Numbered from the stretch's first letter, positions 26,557 to 37,809 are shown. The stretch is DNA of 41,821 nt from Helicobacter sp. 13S00477-4 (GCF_002272785.1 NZ_MLAS01000015.1:1-41821); one strand, 5' to 3'. The notes: generated by a model from the letters alone, not told the origin. Made by a program: numbers and translations.

Positions 26557-28305
26557 ATGTTATTTTCTAAAATTTTTATCCCTACTATCAAAGAAAATCC
26601 AAAAGATGCTATCCTGAAAAGCCATCAATTTTTAATCCGTGCAGGGTATATCCATCAAATCGGAAGTGGGATTTATAATTTTTTGCCTTTGGGTAAAAAA
26701 GTTTTGGACAAAATCACAAAAATTATCAGACAAGAAATGAACTACTGTGGTGCTCAAGAAATAATAATGGGGTTTGTTACTCCTGCAGAGTTATGGAAAA
26801 AAAGTGGGCGATATGAAAAATATGGCAAAGAGCTTTTGAGACTCAAAGATAGAAAAGAAAATGAGTTTGTTTTAGGTCCCACTCATGAAGAAAATATTAC
26901 AGAAATTGCTAAAGCTTATATAAAAAGTTACAAACAATTACCTGTAAATTTTTATCAAATACATACAAAATTTCGTGATGAGATTAGGCCTAGATTTGGA
27001 TTAATTAGAGGCAGAGAATTTATAATGAAAGATGCTTATAGTTTCCATACAGATGAAGAAAGTTTACAAGAAGAATTTGATTTGATGGAAAAAGCTTATA
27101 GAAAAATATTTTATAATCTTGGATTAAATTTTAGGGTTGTAGATGCTGATAGTGGTGCTATTGGTGGCAGTGGAAGCAAGGAATTTATGGTTTTGGCAGA
27201 ATGTGGTGAAGATGTCATTGTGGTTTGCCAAAAATGTGACTATGCAGCCAATATAGAAGCAGCAAAACGTAATAAACGAACTCCTAATTATATTGCCCCC
27301 AAAGCTAATTTTGCAAAATTCCATACTCCATGTATCAATAGTATTGAAAAATTAGCTGATTTTTTCAAAGTGGATAGTTTTTTTACCCTCAAAGCTGTGG
27401 TTAAAAAAATAATCTTTGATATTGAGAGCAAAAAAATTCCTGAATTAGTTTATTTCTTCTTAAGAGGAGATGATGAGCTTGAAGAAACAAAAGCTTTGAA
27501 TGCTTTAAATAAAAGAGGTGCTCAAGCATTAGAACTGATTGAAGCTCAAAAGAGTGAATTGTTGGAAGTTGGTTTGAAGCCTGGTTTTATTGGTCCATAT
27601 GCTTTAAAAAATCTTACAAATGCTAACTATATTATTTTTGATATAGATTTAAAAGATGAGGGGGATTTAATTTGTGGTGCCAATGAAGAAGATTATCACT
27701 TTATTGGTGTGGATTTAAGCACTTTTGAAGGATTATGTTATGAAGATATAACCAAAGTCAAGATAAAAGATAAGTGTTGTTTTTGTAATGGCAGCTTGGA
27801 TCATAAAAAAGGAATTGAAGTTGGACATATTTTCAAACTAGGCAAGAGGTACTCACAAGACTTAGGTGCTACTTTTCTTGATAAAGATGGCAAAAGTGTT
27901 GCTTTTGAAATGGGTTGCTATGGGATTGGAGTGAGTCGTTTGTTGCCTGCTATTTTAGAGCAAAAAAGTGATGAAAAAGGTTGTGTATGGACAAAAACAA
28001 TTTCTCCTTTTGATATTAGCATTATCATTTCAAATACAAAAGATGAGCAACAAATATCTTTTGCATATAAAATCTATGAAGAATTACTTTTAGCCTGTGT
28101 TGATGTTTTACTTGATGATAGGGATTTGAGGTTTGGGGCTAAAATGGCTGATTTTGAACTGATTGGTTTTAGGTATGCTTTGATTATTGGAAAAGCACTT
28201 GAAAATAATAAAGTTGAAATAATCAGAAGGGAAGGCTTACAAAAATTTGAAGTGCCATCTGAAAATTTGCTTGAAAATATAATTGAAATTTTAAAAAGAG
28301 ATTGA
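26557..28305 (+). CDS. proS: Prolyl-tRNA synthetase
   Basis: ProS charges tRNA-Pro. The 582-residue protein is the bacterial type: class II motif 2 around [17 protein letters not shown] (about 139-155) followed by KDAYSFH, then an inserted editing domain (about 225-400). Motif 3 lies in [18 protein letters not shown], and the anticodon-binding C-terminal domain contains [16 protein letters not shown] precedes the ATG. It lies 21 bases after hemA, as in H. pylori. A tRNA-Pro gene occurs in the same window but is not linked. Confidence 0.97.
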   Translation: MLFSKIFIPTIKENPKDAILKSHQFLIRAGYIHQIGSGIYNFLPLGKKVLDKITKIIRQEMNYCGAQEIIMGFVTPAELWKKSGRYEKYGKELLRLKDRKENEFVLGPTHEENITEIAKAYIKSYKQLPVNFYQIHTKFRDEIRPRFGLIRGREFIMKDAYSFHTDEESLQEEFDLMEKAYRKIFYNLGLNFRVVDADSGAIGGSGSKEFMVLAECGEDVIVVCQKCDYAANIEAAKRNKRTPNYIAPKANFAKFHTPCINSIEKLADFFKVDSFFTLKAVVKKIIFDIESKKIPELVYFFLRGDDELEETKALNALNKRGAQALELIEAQKSELLEVGLKPGFIGPYALKNLTNANYIIFDIDLKDEGDLICGANEEDYHFIGVDLSTFEGLCYEDITKVKIKDKCCFCNGSLDHKKGIEVGHIFKLGKRYSQDLGATFLDKDGKSVAFEMGCYGIGVSRLLPAILEQKSDEKGCVWTKTISPFDISIIISNTKDEQQISFAYKIYEELLLACVDVLLDDRDLRFGAKMADFELIGFRYALIIGKALENNKVEIIRREGLQKFEVPSENLLENIIEILKRD

Positions 28306-28306
28306 T

Positions 28307-28714
28307 ATGCCTTTTTTATATATGATTGGAATTTTCTATTTTATATTAGAAATATTTTTGGTTTTGTATTGTATTGATTTGTTTGGCATAGGTTGGGTTC
28401 TTTTAGAAATGATTGGTAGTGCATTTCTAGGAATATTAATATTGGTAAGGATTCCACTGAAAATTTCAAATGATTTTTCGAAATTATTCCAAAAAAATTT
28501 GAGTCCTATGGCATTTTTGAGTGCGAATTTTATTTGTTTGATTGGGGCTATTTTTTTGATATTTCCCGGTATTTTAAGTGATGTTGTTGGAATCATTTTA
28601 GAATGCATTGGATTGTTAATGTTGAATTTCCCTAAACATAAAGAAAAATCTCAATATGATTCAAATAATGATAAAATTATTGATGTAGAAATCATCCCTG
28701 AAGAAAAAACTTGA
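28307..28714 (+). CDS. fxsA: FxsA-family membrane protein
   Basis: The 135-residue inner-membrane protein has three to four hydrophobic segments. It ends with the family-like acidic tail KIIDVEIIPEEK. FPGILSDVVGIIL in the second half is the FxsA signature region. In E. coli, overproduced FxsA overcomes exclusion of phage T7 by the F plasmid; its normal role is not established. The gene begins one base after the proS stop and precedes hemC by 14 bases. Confidence 0.8.
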   Translation: MPFLYMIGIFYFILEIFLVLYCIDLFGIGWVLLEMIGSAFLGILILVRIPLKISNDFSKLFQKNLSPMAFLSANFICLIGAIFLIFPGILSDVVGIILECIGLLMLNFPKHKEKSQYDSNNDKIIDVEIIPEEKT

Positions 28715-28728
28715 GGCAAAAATAAAGA

Positions 28729-29664
28729 ATGAAAAAGCTTATTATAGGCACAAGAGGTAGCATTTTAGCACTTTGGCAAGCTGAATATATTCAAAAAAGA
28801 TTAGAAAATGAGTTGAATATCTTAAGTGAGCTAAAAATTGTCAAAACCAAAGGTGATAAGATTTTAGATGTGCCATTAACAAAAATTGGAGGGAAGGGAT
28901 TGTTCACTAAAGAGCTTGAAGAATTACTACTTGATGGGAGTATTGATTTAGCAGTTCATTCTCTTAAAGATGTGCCTGTTGATTTTGTAGATGGATTAGG
29001 ACTTGCTTGCATCACAAAACGTGAAGATGTTAGGGATTGTTTTTTGAGTCAAAATTTCTCAAAAATAGATAGTCTGCCAAATGGAGCTAGGATTGGCACA
29101 ACTTCATTGAGACGTTCAATGCAAATAAAAGCATTTCGACCTGATTTAGATACTCAAAGTTTGAGAGGCAATGTGCAAACACGGCTAAAACGCTTGCAAA
29201 ATAATGATTTTGATGCGATTATTTTAGCAAAAGCAGGTGTAAATCGTTTGGGTATTGATATAGAACAAGTCAAATATATCACACCCTTACCGATAGAAAT
29301 GATGATTCCTGCAATGGGTCAGGGTGCATTAGGGATAGAGATGAGGAAAGATAATCAAATGTTTGTCACACTCCAAAAATTAAATGATGAGCCAACAAAT
29401 ATTTGTTGTAATGCTGAAAGGACTTTTGTAAAGATTTTAGAAGGTGGCTGTCAAGTACCTATTGGTATAAATGCAGAAATATTGAATGATAAAATTTTAC
29501 TCAATGCAATCATAGGGCTACCAGATGGAACGAAAATTTTAAAAGATAAAATTGAAGGTCAAATCCATAAAGCAGAAGAATTGGCAGAAATCTTAGCCCA
29601 TCGTTTTGTCCAAAAAAATGCTAAAGAATTATTAGTCCAAGCAGAAAGAATGGTATTTGAATAA
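28729..29664 (+). CDS. hemC: Porphobilinogen deaminase (hydroxymethylbilane synthase)
   Basis: HemC polymerises four porphobilinogens into hydroxymethylbilane for haem. The 311-residue protein has [14 protein letters not shown] at the start and [10 protein letters not shown]. Arginine-rich [12 protein letters not shown] follows, and C241 in [10 protein letters not shown] anchors the dipyrromethane cofactor. It ends 8 bases inside the thiE gene. Linkage with hemA in one unit allows joint control of the early haem pathway. Confidence 0.97.
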   Translation: MKKLIIGTRGSILALWQAEYIQKRLENELNILSELKIVKTKGDKILDVPLTKIGGKGLFTKELEELLLDGSIDLAVHSLKDVPVDFVDGLGLACITKREDVRDCFLSQNFSKIDSLPNGARIGTTSLRRSMQIKAFRPDLDTQSLRGNVQTRLKRLQNNDFDAIILAKAGVNRLGIDIEQVKYITPLPIEMMIPAMGQGALGIEMRKDNQMFVTLQKLNDEPTNICCNAERTFVKILEGGCQVPIGINAEILNDKILLNAIIGLPDGTKILKDKIEGQIHKAEELAEILAHRFVQKNAKELLVQAERMVFE

Positions 29665-30265
29665 ATTTAAAGGTATTTATGGCATCAGCGATGAAAATCT
29701 TACCCCTTATGATAAAATTTTTGAAATGTTAGAAGTTGCTAGCAAAAGTGGGATGAAGATTTTTCAATTGCGTGATAAGCATCATAGAGATAATGAGATT
29801 TTTCAGTTGTGTACAGAAATCAAAGATTTTTGCAACCAAAATAATATAGTTTTTATCATTAATGACAGAGTTGATTTGGCTTTTAGGGTCAATCCTGAAG
29901 GTCTACATATTGGTGCTGATGATGGTTGCTTAAAAGAGGTTAAAAAGTATTTTGAAGGAAAGGTGGGGGTATCTTGCTATGACAGTTTGAAATTAGCTAT
30001 AAAAGCTCAAAATGAAGGAGCTGATTATGTTGCTTTTGGAGCTTTTTTCCAATCTCAAACAAAACCTCAAGCAAAAAAAGCATCTTTAAAATTACTCATA
30101 CAAGCTAAACAGGTTATAAAAATACCTATTTGTGCAATTGGAGGGATTAATCATCAAAATATCATTCAATTAAAAGAAGCTGATATGATTGCTATTGTTA
30201 GTGGGATTTGGAAAGGTAATATTGCAGAAAATATGAAATTATTAAAAAAGAATTGGCAAGGTTAA
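29657..30265 (+). CDS. thiE: Thiamine-phosphate synthase ThiE
   Basis: ThiE joins the pyrimidine and thiazole halves of thiamine. The 202-residue TIM barrel begins [15 protein letters not shown]. It has QLRDKHH for substrate contact, NDRVDLAF and GLHIGADDG, with [13 protein letters not shown] carrying the phosphate-binding region and [11 protein letters not shown] in the last third. The start is a TTG at 29657 that overlaps hemC; no in-frame ATG fits the conserved N-terminus. It is the last gene of the hisD unit, with the hairpin at 30255-30275 at its stop. Confidence 0.92.
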   Translation: MNKFKGIYGISDENLTPYDKIFEMLEVASKSGMKIFQLRDKHHRDNEIFQLCTEIKDFCNQNNIVFIINDRVDLAFRVNPEGLHIGADDGCLKEVKKYFEGKVGVSCYDSLKLAIKAQNEGADYVAFGAFFQSQTKPQAKKASLKLLIQAKQVIKIPICAIGGINHQNIIQLKEADMIAIVSGIWKGNIAENMKLLKKNWQG

Positions 30266-30275
30266 AAACCTTACC
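30244..30275 (-). terminator. Intrinsic terminator between thiE and the RRM gene
   Basis: GGCAAGGTT (30255-30263) and AACCTTACC (30267-30275) are inverted repeats with one non-pair around AAA. On the minus strand the stem is followed by AATTCTTTTTT, a good U-tract, so it should end the RNA-binding-protein transcript. Plus-strand termination of thiE is weaker because the run after the stem is AT-mixed. The left arm includes the thiE stop. Confidence 0.65.
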
Positions 30276-30282
30276 TGTAAAA

Positions 30283-30531
30283 TTATCTTCCTTTGGGATT
30301 GGCTTCGTTAACTCGAATCATTCTACCCATAAAGTCTGTATTATCAAGAGAACTAATAGCTTGGAGTGCTTGTGCATCATCCATTTCTACAAATCCAAAA
30401 CCTTTTGCTCTGCCAGTTTCTCTATCATTGATAAGCTTAACAGAAGCTACATTACCATATTTACTAAAAAGCTGTTTAATATCCTCTTCACTCGCACTAT
30501 AGGCTAGATTTCCTACATAAATACTTTTCAA
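30283..30531 (-). CDS. RRM-domain RNA-binding protein
   Basis: The protein is a single RNA-recognition motif: RNP2 IYVGNLAYS near the start, RNP1 KGFGFVEM around residues 42-50, and the end DFMGRMIRVNEANPKGR. I favour the TTG at 30531 because GGAG lies 6 bases upstream. The resulting 82-residue protein also begins MKSIYVGN like its relatives. An ATG four codons earlier (30543) has no ribosome site. Such small RRM proteins probably act as RNA chaperones in the cytoplasm. A TATAAT at 30662-30657 implies a leader of about 120 bases containing the hairpin GAGGT-TTC-ACCTC (30571-30559 region). Confidence 0.88.
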   Translation of the reverse strand: MKSIYVGNLAYSASEEDIKQLFSKYGNVASVKLINDRETGRAKGFGFVEMDDAQALQAISSLDNTDFMGRMIRVNEANPKGR

Positions 30532-30699
30532 ACTATTCTCCATTATACTAAAAATCAGAGGTGAAACCTCAACAAACACTTACTCTTTAATGTGTAGGCA
30601 GAGGAATCAGAAATGTGGAAAAACTAATAAGAACTCAAACATACATACTAAAGGTTATTATACTAGAGTATTTAAGCTTAAAAAAGATTGAAATGCTAG

Positions 30700-31935
30700 T
30701 CATTCATTCCTTAAAACAGATAAAATGTTAATTTTTGAAGCTTTTTTAGCTGGATAATAAGAAGAAATACAAACAATAATGATTGCCCCAATGATCGTAG
30801 AAAAAAAATCCAACAAGGATAAGTCAATAGGCAAACGAGATATCCCATAAACATCTACAGGCAAAGATATGACTGGGAATGTTGATAAGATATATAAAAC
30901 TAACATTGCAAGGATTATGCCTAATAAAATCCCTCCTATACCAATAAAATTTCCTAGCCAAAAAAATGTTTTTTTAATTTCTACTGCTGTGGCTCCTAAG
31001 CTCAAAAGTAGTGCGATTTCTTTACGTCTATTCATTATCACCATCAATGAAGAACTGATAATATTCAATGAAGCCATCAGTATAATCAACATCAATATAA
31101 TGAATAAAACCCTTTTTTCTAAAGCCATTGCTGCAAAAAAATTACCATTTTGTTGCCACCAACCCTCAGCTTCTATTCCAAAATTAGGTATTTCCAAGAG
31201 AGCTTGTTTGATTTTGTTAATATCATTCATGGGATCTTTTGAAAAAATATGGATTCCATCATAAATGCCTGGTGCTATATTTTTTATAGCTGCGATAGCA
31301 GAAAGATTTGTATAAATATAACTTGTATCATATGCCTTGAGACCTGAATCAAAAAAGCCCTTCACATCAAATCGCTTCATTGTAGGAGAAAATGTAAGTC
31401 CTGTGGGCTCAAGTTTTGTAAAAAATAAGCTAAGCTTGGAGTCTTTTTGGAGCATTAATGACTCCTCAAGTCCTTCACCAACAATCAAAGAAAATTTATC
31501 TTGATAAAAATCTTCAATATCAACCCCTTCAAGTGCTTTTGCAAAAACTTCATTAATTTTTGCTTCTTTTTCAATATTTACACCAAAAACAATCCCTGCA
31601 CTCATAATACCATTAGCTCTAGCTACTGATTGGATACGCAGGTAAGGACTGAAAAGTAAATTTGGGAATCTTTCTTCAAGTGATTGAAGGATATTTTCAG
31701 AAATACCTTTGTTGCTTGTAGCAAATAGTGTTATAGGGTAATTCATGACAAAAAGTTTTTTTTCAAATTCTTTGCTCATTCCATTCATTATCGCCATCGC
31801 CACAATCAAGACCATAACGCCTACACCCACACCTAAAAAAGCAAGGATAGCAGTGATAGAAATAAAAGGTTGATTTTTATCAAATCGCAAATATCTCCTA
31901 ATAAGGAATAATACAAGGGTTGATTTTTTAAACAT
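30700..31935 (-). CDS. lolF: Lipoprotein-releasing ABC transporter permease (LolC/LolE-type, LolF)
   Basis: The 411-residue inner-membrane protein has one N-terminal membrane helix (about 25-50), a large periplasmic MacB-type domain (about 50-270) and three C-terminal helices. The FtsX/LolE signature lies around [22 protein letters not shown]. It would pass outer-membrane lipoproteins to LolA with energy from a LolD ATPase encoded elsewhere. Organisms like this have one permease acting as a homodimer rather than LolC plus LolE. The ATG at 31935 begins within the secA stop region (8-base overlap); the longer frame to 32022 lies inside secA and is not used. Adjacency to lolA across secA supports the role. 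Confidence 0.87.
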   Translation of the reverse strand: MFKKSTLVLFLIRRYLRFDKNQPFISITAILAFLGVGVGVMVLIVAMAIMNGMSKEFEKKLFVMNYPITLFATSNKGISENILQSLEERFPNLLFSPYLRIQSVARANGIMSAGIVFGVNIEKEAKINEVFAKALEGVDIEDFYQDKFSLIVGEGLEESLMLQKDSKLSLFFTKLEPTGLTFSPTMKRFDVKGFFDSGLKAYDTSYIYTNLSAIAAIKNIAPGIYDGIHIFSKDPMNDINKIKQALLEIPNFGIEAEGWWQQNGNFFAAMALEKRVLFIILMLIILMASLNIISSSLMVIMNRRKEIALLLSLGATAVEIKKTFFWLGNFIGIGGILLGIILAMLVLYILSTFPVISLPVDVYGISRLPIDLSLLDFFSTIIGAIIIVCISSYYPAKKASKINILSVLRNE

Positions 31936-34504
31936 TGTTTTTTGCCAATAATCCTTTTTTTGGACCACTTTTTCCATGGCATATTTTATACTTTTTGCCA
32001 CTACCACAAGGGCATAAATCATTACGAGATATTTTTTTAGGGTTTAAATCAAACTCTATCTCATCAGTATTATAATCAAGATCCTCTTGTGATTCTTCAA
32101 GTTGTTCTAAGATTTTTTGTGTAGAATCTTGGACTTCTTCGTTGACATTTTCTGCTTGAAATTGGATAAAATGAAGGGTTTTTAAAGCCTCTATTTTTAT
32201 GGATTCTATCAATTCCAAAAATAGATTATAGCTTTCCTTCTTGTATTCTACTAAGGGATCTTTTTGATTATAACCTCTAAGACCTATACCTGTTTTTAAT
32301 GTATCCATTGTATAGAGATGTTCTCTCCACTTATTGTCAAGCACTTGTAGATATATAATTCTTTCAATCTCATTGCGTTGCTCCGATTCCAAAGAAGACA
32401 TTTTTTCTTCATATATCTTTGTGATTTGCTCTAAAATCATATTTTGAATATTGCCTTCATTGGTATTATCAAATAAGCTATCATCAAGTTCTACTCCAAA
32501 ATCTTCTTTAATGATTGATTTGATGCCTTGCATATCAATATTTTCTATCCCCTCAAACATTCTAGCCCCCAAAATACTTTGATTGAGCATATATTGGCGA
32601 TTTTCAACAATACGATTGTGAATATTATAATTAGAATCTAAAAGCTCATTCCTAAATTTATAAACCGTTTTTCTCTGCTCATTAGCAACATCATCATATT
32701 CTAATAGATGCTTACGTGATTCAAAATGCAAATTTTCTACTTTTTTTTGTGCATTCTCTACTGATCGAGTGACCAAACCAGATTCAATATGTTCACCATT
32801 TTTTAACCCCAATCGCTCCATCACGCCTTTTATTTTATCACTACCAAAAATCCTAAGGAGAGGATCTTCTAAACTTAAATAAAATTGGCTCGTGCCAGGA
32901 TCCCCCTGTCTACCACTTCTGCCACGTAGTTGATTATCTATCCTACGGCTTTCATGTCTCTCTGTGCCTATGATATATAGACCGCCAATATCTTTGATTT
33001 CTTGTTCGAGCTTGATATCTACACCTCTTCCTGCCATATTTGTGGCAATAGTAACAGCCCCTTTTTTTCCAGCATCTTTTATGATTTCTGCTTCTTTGGT
33101 ATGCTGTTTTGCATTCAAAACAGTGTGAGGAATACGTTGCTTTTGTAATAAATGATGTAAAACCTCACTTTTTTCAATACTAGCAGTTCCTACTAAAACT
33201 GGTTGCCCCTTATTATAAAGTTCTTTGATTTTATTGATAACAGCTTCAAATTTTTCTATTTCACTTTTATAAATAAGATCATTAAGATCTTTCCTTTGAA
33301 TAGGAACATTGGTAGGGATAGAAACAACTTCTAAATTATATATTTGGAGGAATTCACTTGCTTCAGTTTGTGCTGTACCTGTCATACCTGAAAGTTTTTG
33401 ATAGAGTCTAAAATAATTTTGAAAAGTAATATCAGCTAATGTTTGACTTTCTTCTTTTATCTTCACACCTTCTTTTGCCTCTAAAGCTTGGTGCAATCCT
33501 TCACTAAAACGTCGACCTTCACTCAATCGACCTGTAAACTCATCAACAATCACTACTTCACCTTCTTGAACCACATAATCTTTATCTTTTACAAAAAGAT
33601 AGTTTGCTTTGAGGGCTTGATCGAGGTGATGAGAAAGTGGAGCATTTTCAATACTATATAAATTATCAACCTTAAAGAATTCTTCTGCTTTCTTGATACC
33701 ATTTTCATTGATAAGGATGACACGATTTTTTTCATCAATACTAAAATCTTCTTGAGGTATGAGCTTACTAGCAACTTTATCTGCTAATTCATAATTTTGC
33801 ATTTTTCGATTCACTGGACCAGAGATAATCAGGGGGGTTCTTGCTTCATCGATCAAAATAGAATCTACTTCATCAATGATAGCAAAGAAATGCTCTTTTT
33901 GAACTTTTTGTCCTAAAGAATATTTCATGTTATCCCTAAGATAATCAAAACCAAATTCATTATTTGTGCCATAAATAATATCATTGTTATAAGTCTTTAA
34001 TCTATGTGAATCATCTTTAATTTCTGAAGTGATAACCCCAATACTATAACCCAAAAAATTATATAAAGGTTGCATTTCTTCAGCATCTCGATTGGCAAGA
34101 TAATCATTAACAGTAACAACATGGACACTTTTACCCATCATAGCATTCAAAGCAACTGCTAATGTTGCCACTAAGGTTTTCCCTTCACCTGTTTTCATTT
34201 CAGCAATTTTGCCTTCATTTAGAACCATACCACCGATAAGTTGCACATCAAAATGACGCATATTTAAAATCCTCTTAGAAGCTTCCCTTGTAATAGCAAA
34301 GCTATCTTCTAATACTTCATCAAGGATTTTTTCTTTATTTAAAACCATAGATTTAAATTTAGAAAATTCTGTTTTGAGAGCATCATCATCCATTTTTTGA
34401 TATTTTGACTCTAATGCATTAATGGCTTGAACACGTTTATAATATTTTTTGATGAGTTTGTCATTTCTCGTGCCTATAATTTTTCCTATCAGTGTCTGTA
34501 ACAT
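31928..34504 (-). CDS. secA: Preprotein translocase ATPase SecA
   Basis: SecA drives proteins through SecYEG. The 858-residue protein has Walker A MKTGEGKT (103-110), the [15 protein letters not shown] helicase motif, GRQGDPG, and the full preprotein-binding and scaffold regions. A C-terminal zinc site [13 protein letters not shown] (C831, C833, C842, H843) contacts SecB or ribosomes in other bacteria. Length is typical. It is divergent from lolA and co-transcribed with lolF, the same arrangement as in H. pylori. Confidence 0.98.
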   Translation of the reverse strand: MLQTLIGKIIGTRNDKLIKKYYKRVQAINALESKYQKMDDDALKTEFSKFKSMVLNKEKILDEVLEDSFAITREASKRILNMRHFDVQLIGGMVLNEGKIAEMKTGEGKTLVATLAVALNAMMGKSVHVVTVNDYLANRDAEEMQPLYNFLGYSIGVITSEIKDDSHRLKTYNNDIIYGTNNEFGFDYLRDNMKYSLGQKVQKEHFFAIIDEVDSILIDEARTPLIISGPVNRKMQNYELADKVASKLIPQEDFSIDEKNRVILINENGIKKAEEFFKVDNLYSIENAPLSHHLDQALKANYLFVKDKDYVVQEGEVVIVDEFTGRLSEGRRFSEGLHQALEAKEGVKIKEESQTLADITFQNYFRLYQKLSGMTGTAQTEASEFLQIYNLEVVSIPTNVPIQRKDLNDLIYKSEIEKFEAVINKIKELYNKGQPVLVGTASIEKSEVLHHLLQKQRIPHTVLNAKQHTKEAEIIKDAGKKGAVTIATNMAGRGVDIKLEQEIKDIGGLYIIGTERHESRRIDNQLRGRSGRQGDPGTSQFYLSLEDPLLRIFGSDKIKGVMERLGLKNGEHIESGLVTRSVENAQKKVENLHFESRKHLLEYDDVANEQRKTVYKFRNELLDSNYNIHNRIVENRQYMLNQSILGARMFEGIENIDMQGIKSIIKEDFGVELDDSLFDNTNEGNIQNMILEQITKIYEEKMSSLESEQRNEIERIIYLQVLDNKWREHLYTMDTLKTGIGLRGYNQKDPLVEYKKESYNLFLELIESIKIEALKTLHFIQFQAENVNEEVQDSTQKILEQLEESQEDLDYNTDEIEFDLNPKKISRNDLCPCGSGKKYKICHGKSGPKKGLLAKNNV

Positions 34505-34614
34505 TCCATTGCCTTCATTTTTTCAATTAATTTTTACTCAGTGTGAATTCTAACATAGTTACGATAAAATTGCTTTAAACATAAGTATGAATGATATTCT
34601 AAGGTAGCAACATA

Positions 34615-35139
34615 ATGAGTGTATTTAAGTTTTGGGTCATTTTTTTATTATATATAAATTTATTATATAGCTGGGGTCAAAATATTCAAAGTTTTCGTTC
34701 TGATTTTTCTCAAATTATTGAGAGTCAAGAGGGTAGAAAAGTTTCTTATAGTGGTAATATTGAAGCAAAAGCTCCAAACCTTGTAAAATGGACTTATTTA
34801 AAACCATTAAAGAAAGAGATTTTTATCAGGGGTGAGGATGTTGTGATTTATGAGCCTAGCCTTTATCAAGCAACTATTTCACATTTAAAACAAAAAACTG
34901 ATTTTCTCTCAATACTCAAAAAAGCCACTTTACAAAAAGATGGCAGATATCGATCTGATATTGGTCATAATTCTTATTTTTTGACATTAAAAAATGGTAA
35001 ACCTTATTCACTTGAATTTATAGATGAACTTGAAAATAAAATTTATATTGAGTTTAAAAAAGTTTTGATAAATTCAAATATTAATGATAAAGATTTTATT
35101 TTTATTCCTAAAGAGGGTATTGATATCATTCAACAATAA
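34615..35139 (+). CDS. lolA: Outer-membrane lipoprotein carrier LolA
   Basis: LolA ferries lipoproteins across the periplasm. The 174-residue protein has a signal peptide (about 1-20, ending YSWGQ) and the family core SFRSDFSQII. GNIEAKAPNLVKWTYLKP follows, then DFLSILKKA and the hydrophobic, aromatic beta strands that make the lipid-binding cavity. AAGG is 10 bases upstream of the ATG at 34615. It is short and diverged, as epsilonproteobacterial LolA usually is, but the neighbours secA and lolF support the call. No LolB is seen. Confidence 0.86.
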   Translation: MSVFKFWVIFLLYINLLYSWGQNIQSFRSDFSQIIESQEGRKVSYSGNIEAKAPNLVKWTYLKPLKKEIFIRGEDVVIYEPSLYQATISHLKQKTDFLSILKKATLQKDGRYRSDIGHNSYFLTLKNGKPYSLEFIDELENKIYIEFKKVLINSNINDKDFIFIPKEGIDIIQQ

Positions 35140-35192
35140 AATATAAAAAATAGATTTTGATATAATAGAAGCTTTAATTTGGAGATTTGATT

Positions 35193-36362
35193 ATGCAAAA
35201 TAAAACAAAAATTAATCGCTTTGTTTTCATAGGAATCATTTTAATCACACTCAATTTACGTGGTCCAATCACTGGTGTAGGACCAATTATTGAACTCATC
35301 AAAGAACAATATCATTTTTCAAATGCTCTAGCGGGTCTCATTACTACCTTGCCTTTATTTGCATTTGCTGTTTTTTCTCCTTTAGTTGCTCGATTCAAAT
35401 ACGTTCAAATGATGTTTTATGGGCTTATACTTATAACCTTTGGTGAGGTAATACGTTCTTATTTTGGAGAAATTGGTCTTTTTTTGGGAACTTTAATGAT
35501 GGGGATAGGGATTGCTATTGCTAATGTCTTGCTCCCTAGTATCATTAAAACAAAATTTCCAAAAAATTTTGGCAAGGTAATGAGTCTGTATTCATTGATA
35601 TTGGTCATATCGGCAGCTATAGGCGCAGGTATTTCTGTGCCTATAGCCATATCTTTAGGATTAGGGTGGAAAAATACTCTTGCTATCTGGGCATTCATTG
35701 CATTCATTGCCCTAATATTTTGGTACCCACATTTAAAAGGTAGAAGAAAATATCAAAATAATAAAATAACAATCAAAGATGATAAACCTATTTATAAATA
35801 CTCAACTGCTTGGTGGATTACTTTATTTATGGGGACACAATCATTAATTTTTTACAGTGTAATTGCTTGGTTTCCATCTATACTCATTGATAAAGGTTTT
35901 GATCTACACTTTGCGTCAAATATGACATTGCTTTATCAAATTTGCTCAATGCCTATTGCTTTATTTGGACCTTTAGTTATCTCTAGGGTTCGCAATAAAT
36001 ATAAACACTTTTTTAGTACATGTTTGTGCTTGATGTATGGGCTTGCTTTTGGCATCCTTTATGGAGAAAGTAGTATTTTAATGATGTTCATAGCTACTTT
36101 TCTCCTTGCATTTCCAATGGGTGGATTATTTGGAATTGCTTTGTTGTTTATTTCTACCAAAGTTTCTTTACCCCAAAAAGTAGCTCGTTTATCTGGAATG
36201 TCTCAATCCTTAGGGTATTTGATAGCTGCGACAGGTCCTATTTTTTTAGGTTTCATTTATGATATCTTTGGATCATGGAAAGTGCCATTGATAGTATTCA
36301 TAGCACTTACAATATTATTGATATTTTTTGCATATAAAGCAAGCAACTCACAAACAATCTAA
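35193..36362 (+). CDS. MFS transporter of the CynX/NimT type
   Basis: The 389-residue protein has about 12 membrane segments. The opening LNLRGPITGVGPIIELI and the repeat-like motif ITTLPLFAFAVFSP are typical of the CynX/YycB anion transporter group. The substrate is unknown; members have been linked to cyanate or nitroimidazole-type compounds. GGAG lies 8 bases before the ATG at 35193. No cyanase gene adjoins. A strong bidirectional hairpin follows the stop. Confidence 0.82.
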   Translation: MQNKTKINRFVFIGIILITLNLRGPITGVGPIIELIKEQYHFSNALAGLITTLPLFAFAVFSPLVARFKYVQMMFYGLILITFGEVIRSYFGEIGLFLGTLMMGIGIAIANVLLPSIIKTKFPKNFGKVMSLYSLILVISAAIGAGISVPIAISLGLGWKNTLAIWAFIAFIALIFWYPHLKGRRKYQNNKITIKDDKPIYKYSTAWWITLFMGTQSLIFYSVIAWFPSILIDKGFDLHFASNMTLLYQICSMPIALFGPLVISRVRNKYKHFFSTCLCLMYGLAFGILYGESSILMMFIATFLLAFPMGGLFGIALLFISTKVSLPQKVARLSGMSQSLGYLIAATGPIFLGFIYDIFGSWKVPLIVFIALTILLIFFAYKASNSQTI

Positions 36363-36368
36363 GTCAAA

Positions 36369-36408
36369 AAAACAATTGTAACAAAACTTATTTTGTTACA
36401 ATTGTTTT
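36369..36408. terminator. Perfect 18-pair bidirectional terminator
   Basis: 36369-36386 and 36391-36408 are exact inverted repeats of 18 bases around CTTA, with A-run and T-run ends, so it can stop transcription both ways between the convergent transporter gene and htrA. The right arm is coding: it encodes the last residues of HtrA, including its stop codon. Confidence 0.85.
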
Positions 36409-37809
36409 AATACCATTATTACCAAAGACTAAAATCCTTTTCATTTTACCTTTATATTTATCTAGAGCTTTAGTAAAATCTGCTGTGCTTTTAATAGAAA
36501 TATCTTCAATTTGAGAAATAATATCTCCTTGAACAAAACCAACTTGTTCTGCAGGCGAATTATCTGCTACTGAAGTTACAATTACCCCATTTATATTTTC
36601 GGGGATTTTATACCTTTGTCTGATTTGAGGAGTCAATGTTTCGACTTTAAGTCCACTGAGTTGACCTTGTGTATTATCTTTAGGGACAGTAACTTCTTTT
36701 TTATTTGAATTTTTCCTTTCACCTAGAGCAATCATAACTGTATTTTCTTTTTTATCACGTATATATTTTAATGTGATTTTTTGATTGGGACTAAAAGAAC
36801 CAATAAGATTTTTAAGTTCTGTGGCATTTTTTATTTTTTTACCATCAACTTCAGTGATCAAATCCCATACCATCAATCCTGCTTTTTTTGCAGGAGAATC
36901 TTTTTCAATACTGATAACAACGGCACCTTGTTTGTCTTGATAAGTATCCCTCAAGTCATTAGTAACATCTTGAATACCTATGCCTAGGTATCCTCTTTCA
37001 ATTTTGCCATTTTTGATTAATTGGGTTGCTACGGTTTTGACCATATTAGAAGGTATCGCAAAACCAATACCATTATTCCCACCAGTTCTTGAGATAATAG
37101 CAGTATTAATACCTACCAATGCCCCGCGACTATCAATAAGTGCTCCTCCGGAATTTCCCGGATTTATAGAGGCATCTGTTTGGATAAAGTTTTCATAATT
37201 ATTAAGCCCTATTCCTTTATTTAATGCTGAAACAATACCTTGAGTCAATGTCTCTCCAACTCCAAAAGGATTCCCTATAGCAAATACAATATCCCCCACA
37301 AGCAAATCTGAACTATTAGCAAACTTAATAAAAGGTAAATTTTGTTTATTGATACGGATCACAGCCAAATCACTATCAGAATCTGTACCTACCAATGTAG
37401 CAGAGTATTCTTGTGTGCTTCCAGGTAAGGTAACTGTGATTTTGTCAGCACCATCAATGACATGATTATTAGTCACGATATAACCATCTGGAGAAATTAT
37501 AACTCCACTACCTAAAGATCTTTCTATTCTGTCTTTTGGAACTTGATTGTATAAATCACCAAAGAATTGTTGAAAAAAAGGATCATTAAACATTGGATTG
37601 TTAACAAGTTGATTTTTTATCTTTTTTTGTGTAGAAATATTTACAACTGCTTGAGTTGCTTCCTTGATGGAGGCATTATAAGAATAAACTGAATTTGCAG
37701 ATACATCTGGTCCCACGCGTTTATTGACACTAGGCATATCTTGAATACCAAAAGCACTTAAAGTTAAAGTTCCTGCCAAAACAGCACTAATCACAACTTT
37801 GTATTTCAT
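36388..37809 (-). CDS. htrA: Periplasmic serine protease/chaperone HtrA (DegP family)
   Basis: HtrA degrades misfolded envelope proteins. In H. pylori and Campylobacter it is also secreted and cleaves epithelial E-cadherin. The 473-residue protein has a signal peptide (1-21). Its catalytic triad is H116 in VTNNHVIDGA, D147 in DSDSDLAVI and S220 in NPGNSGGAL. Two PDZ domains follow (about 265-360 and 380-473). AGGAG is 6 bases before the ATG. It is downstream of the glycosylase-rocF-rocE genes on the same strand (77-base gap), and a terminator overlaps its 3' end. Confidence 0.97.
   Translation of the reverse strand: MKYKVVISAVLAGTLTLSAFGIQDMPSVNKRVGPDVSANSVYSYNASIKEATQAVVNISTQKKIKNQLVNNPMFNDPFFQQFFGDLYNQVPKDRIERSLGSGVIISPDGYIVTNNHVIDGADKITVTLPGSTQEYSATLVGTDSDSDLAVIRINKQNLPFIKFANSSDLLVGDIVFAIGNPFGVGETLTQGIVSALNKGIGLNNYENFIQTDASINPGNSGGALIDSRGALVGINTAIISRTGGNNGIGFAIPSNMVKTVATQLIKNGKIERGYLGIGIQDVTNDLRDTYQDKQGAVVISIEKDSPAKKAGLMVWDLITEVDGKKIKNATELKNLIGSFSPNQKITLKYIRDKKENTVMIALGERKNSNKKEVTVPKDNTQGQLSGLKVETLTPQIRQRYKIPENINGVIVTSVADNSPAEQVGFVQGDIISQIEDISIKSTADFTKALDKYKGKMKRILVFGNNGIKTIVTK

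Noticed and set aside
30542-30547. TATAAT overlapping the alternative ATG of the RRM gene as its promoter
   Set aside because: It would start transcription within a few bases of the coding start and lose the GGAG site; the TATAAT at 30657-30662 fits better.
31936-32022. Longer lolF starting at 32022
   Set aside because: The extra codons are inside the secA zinc-motif region; the ATG at 31935 gives the expected N-terminal helix.
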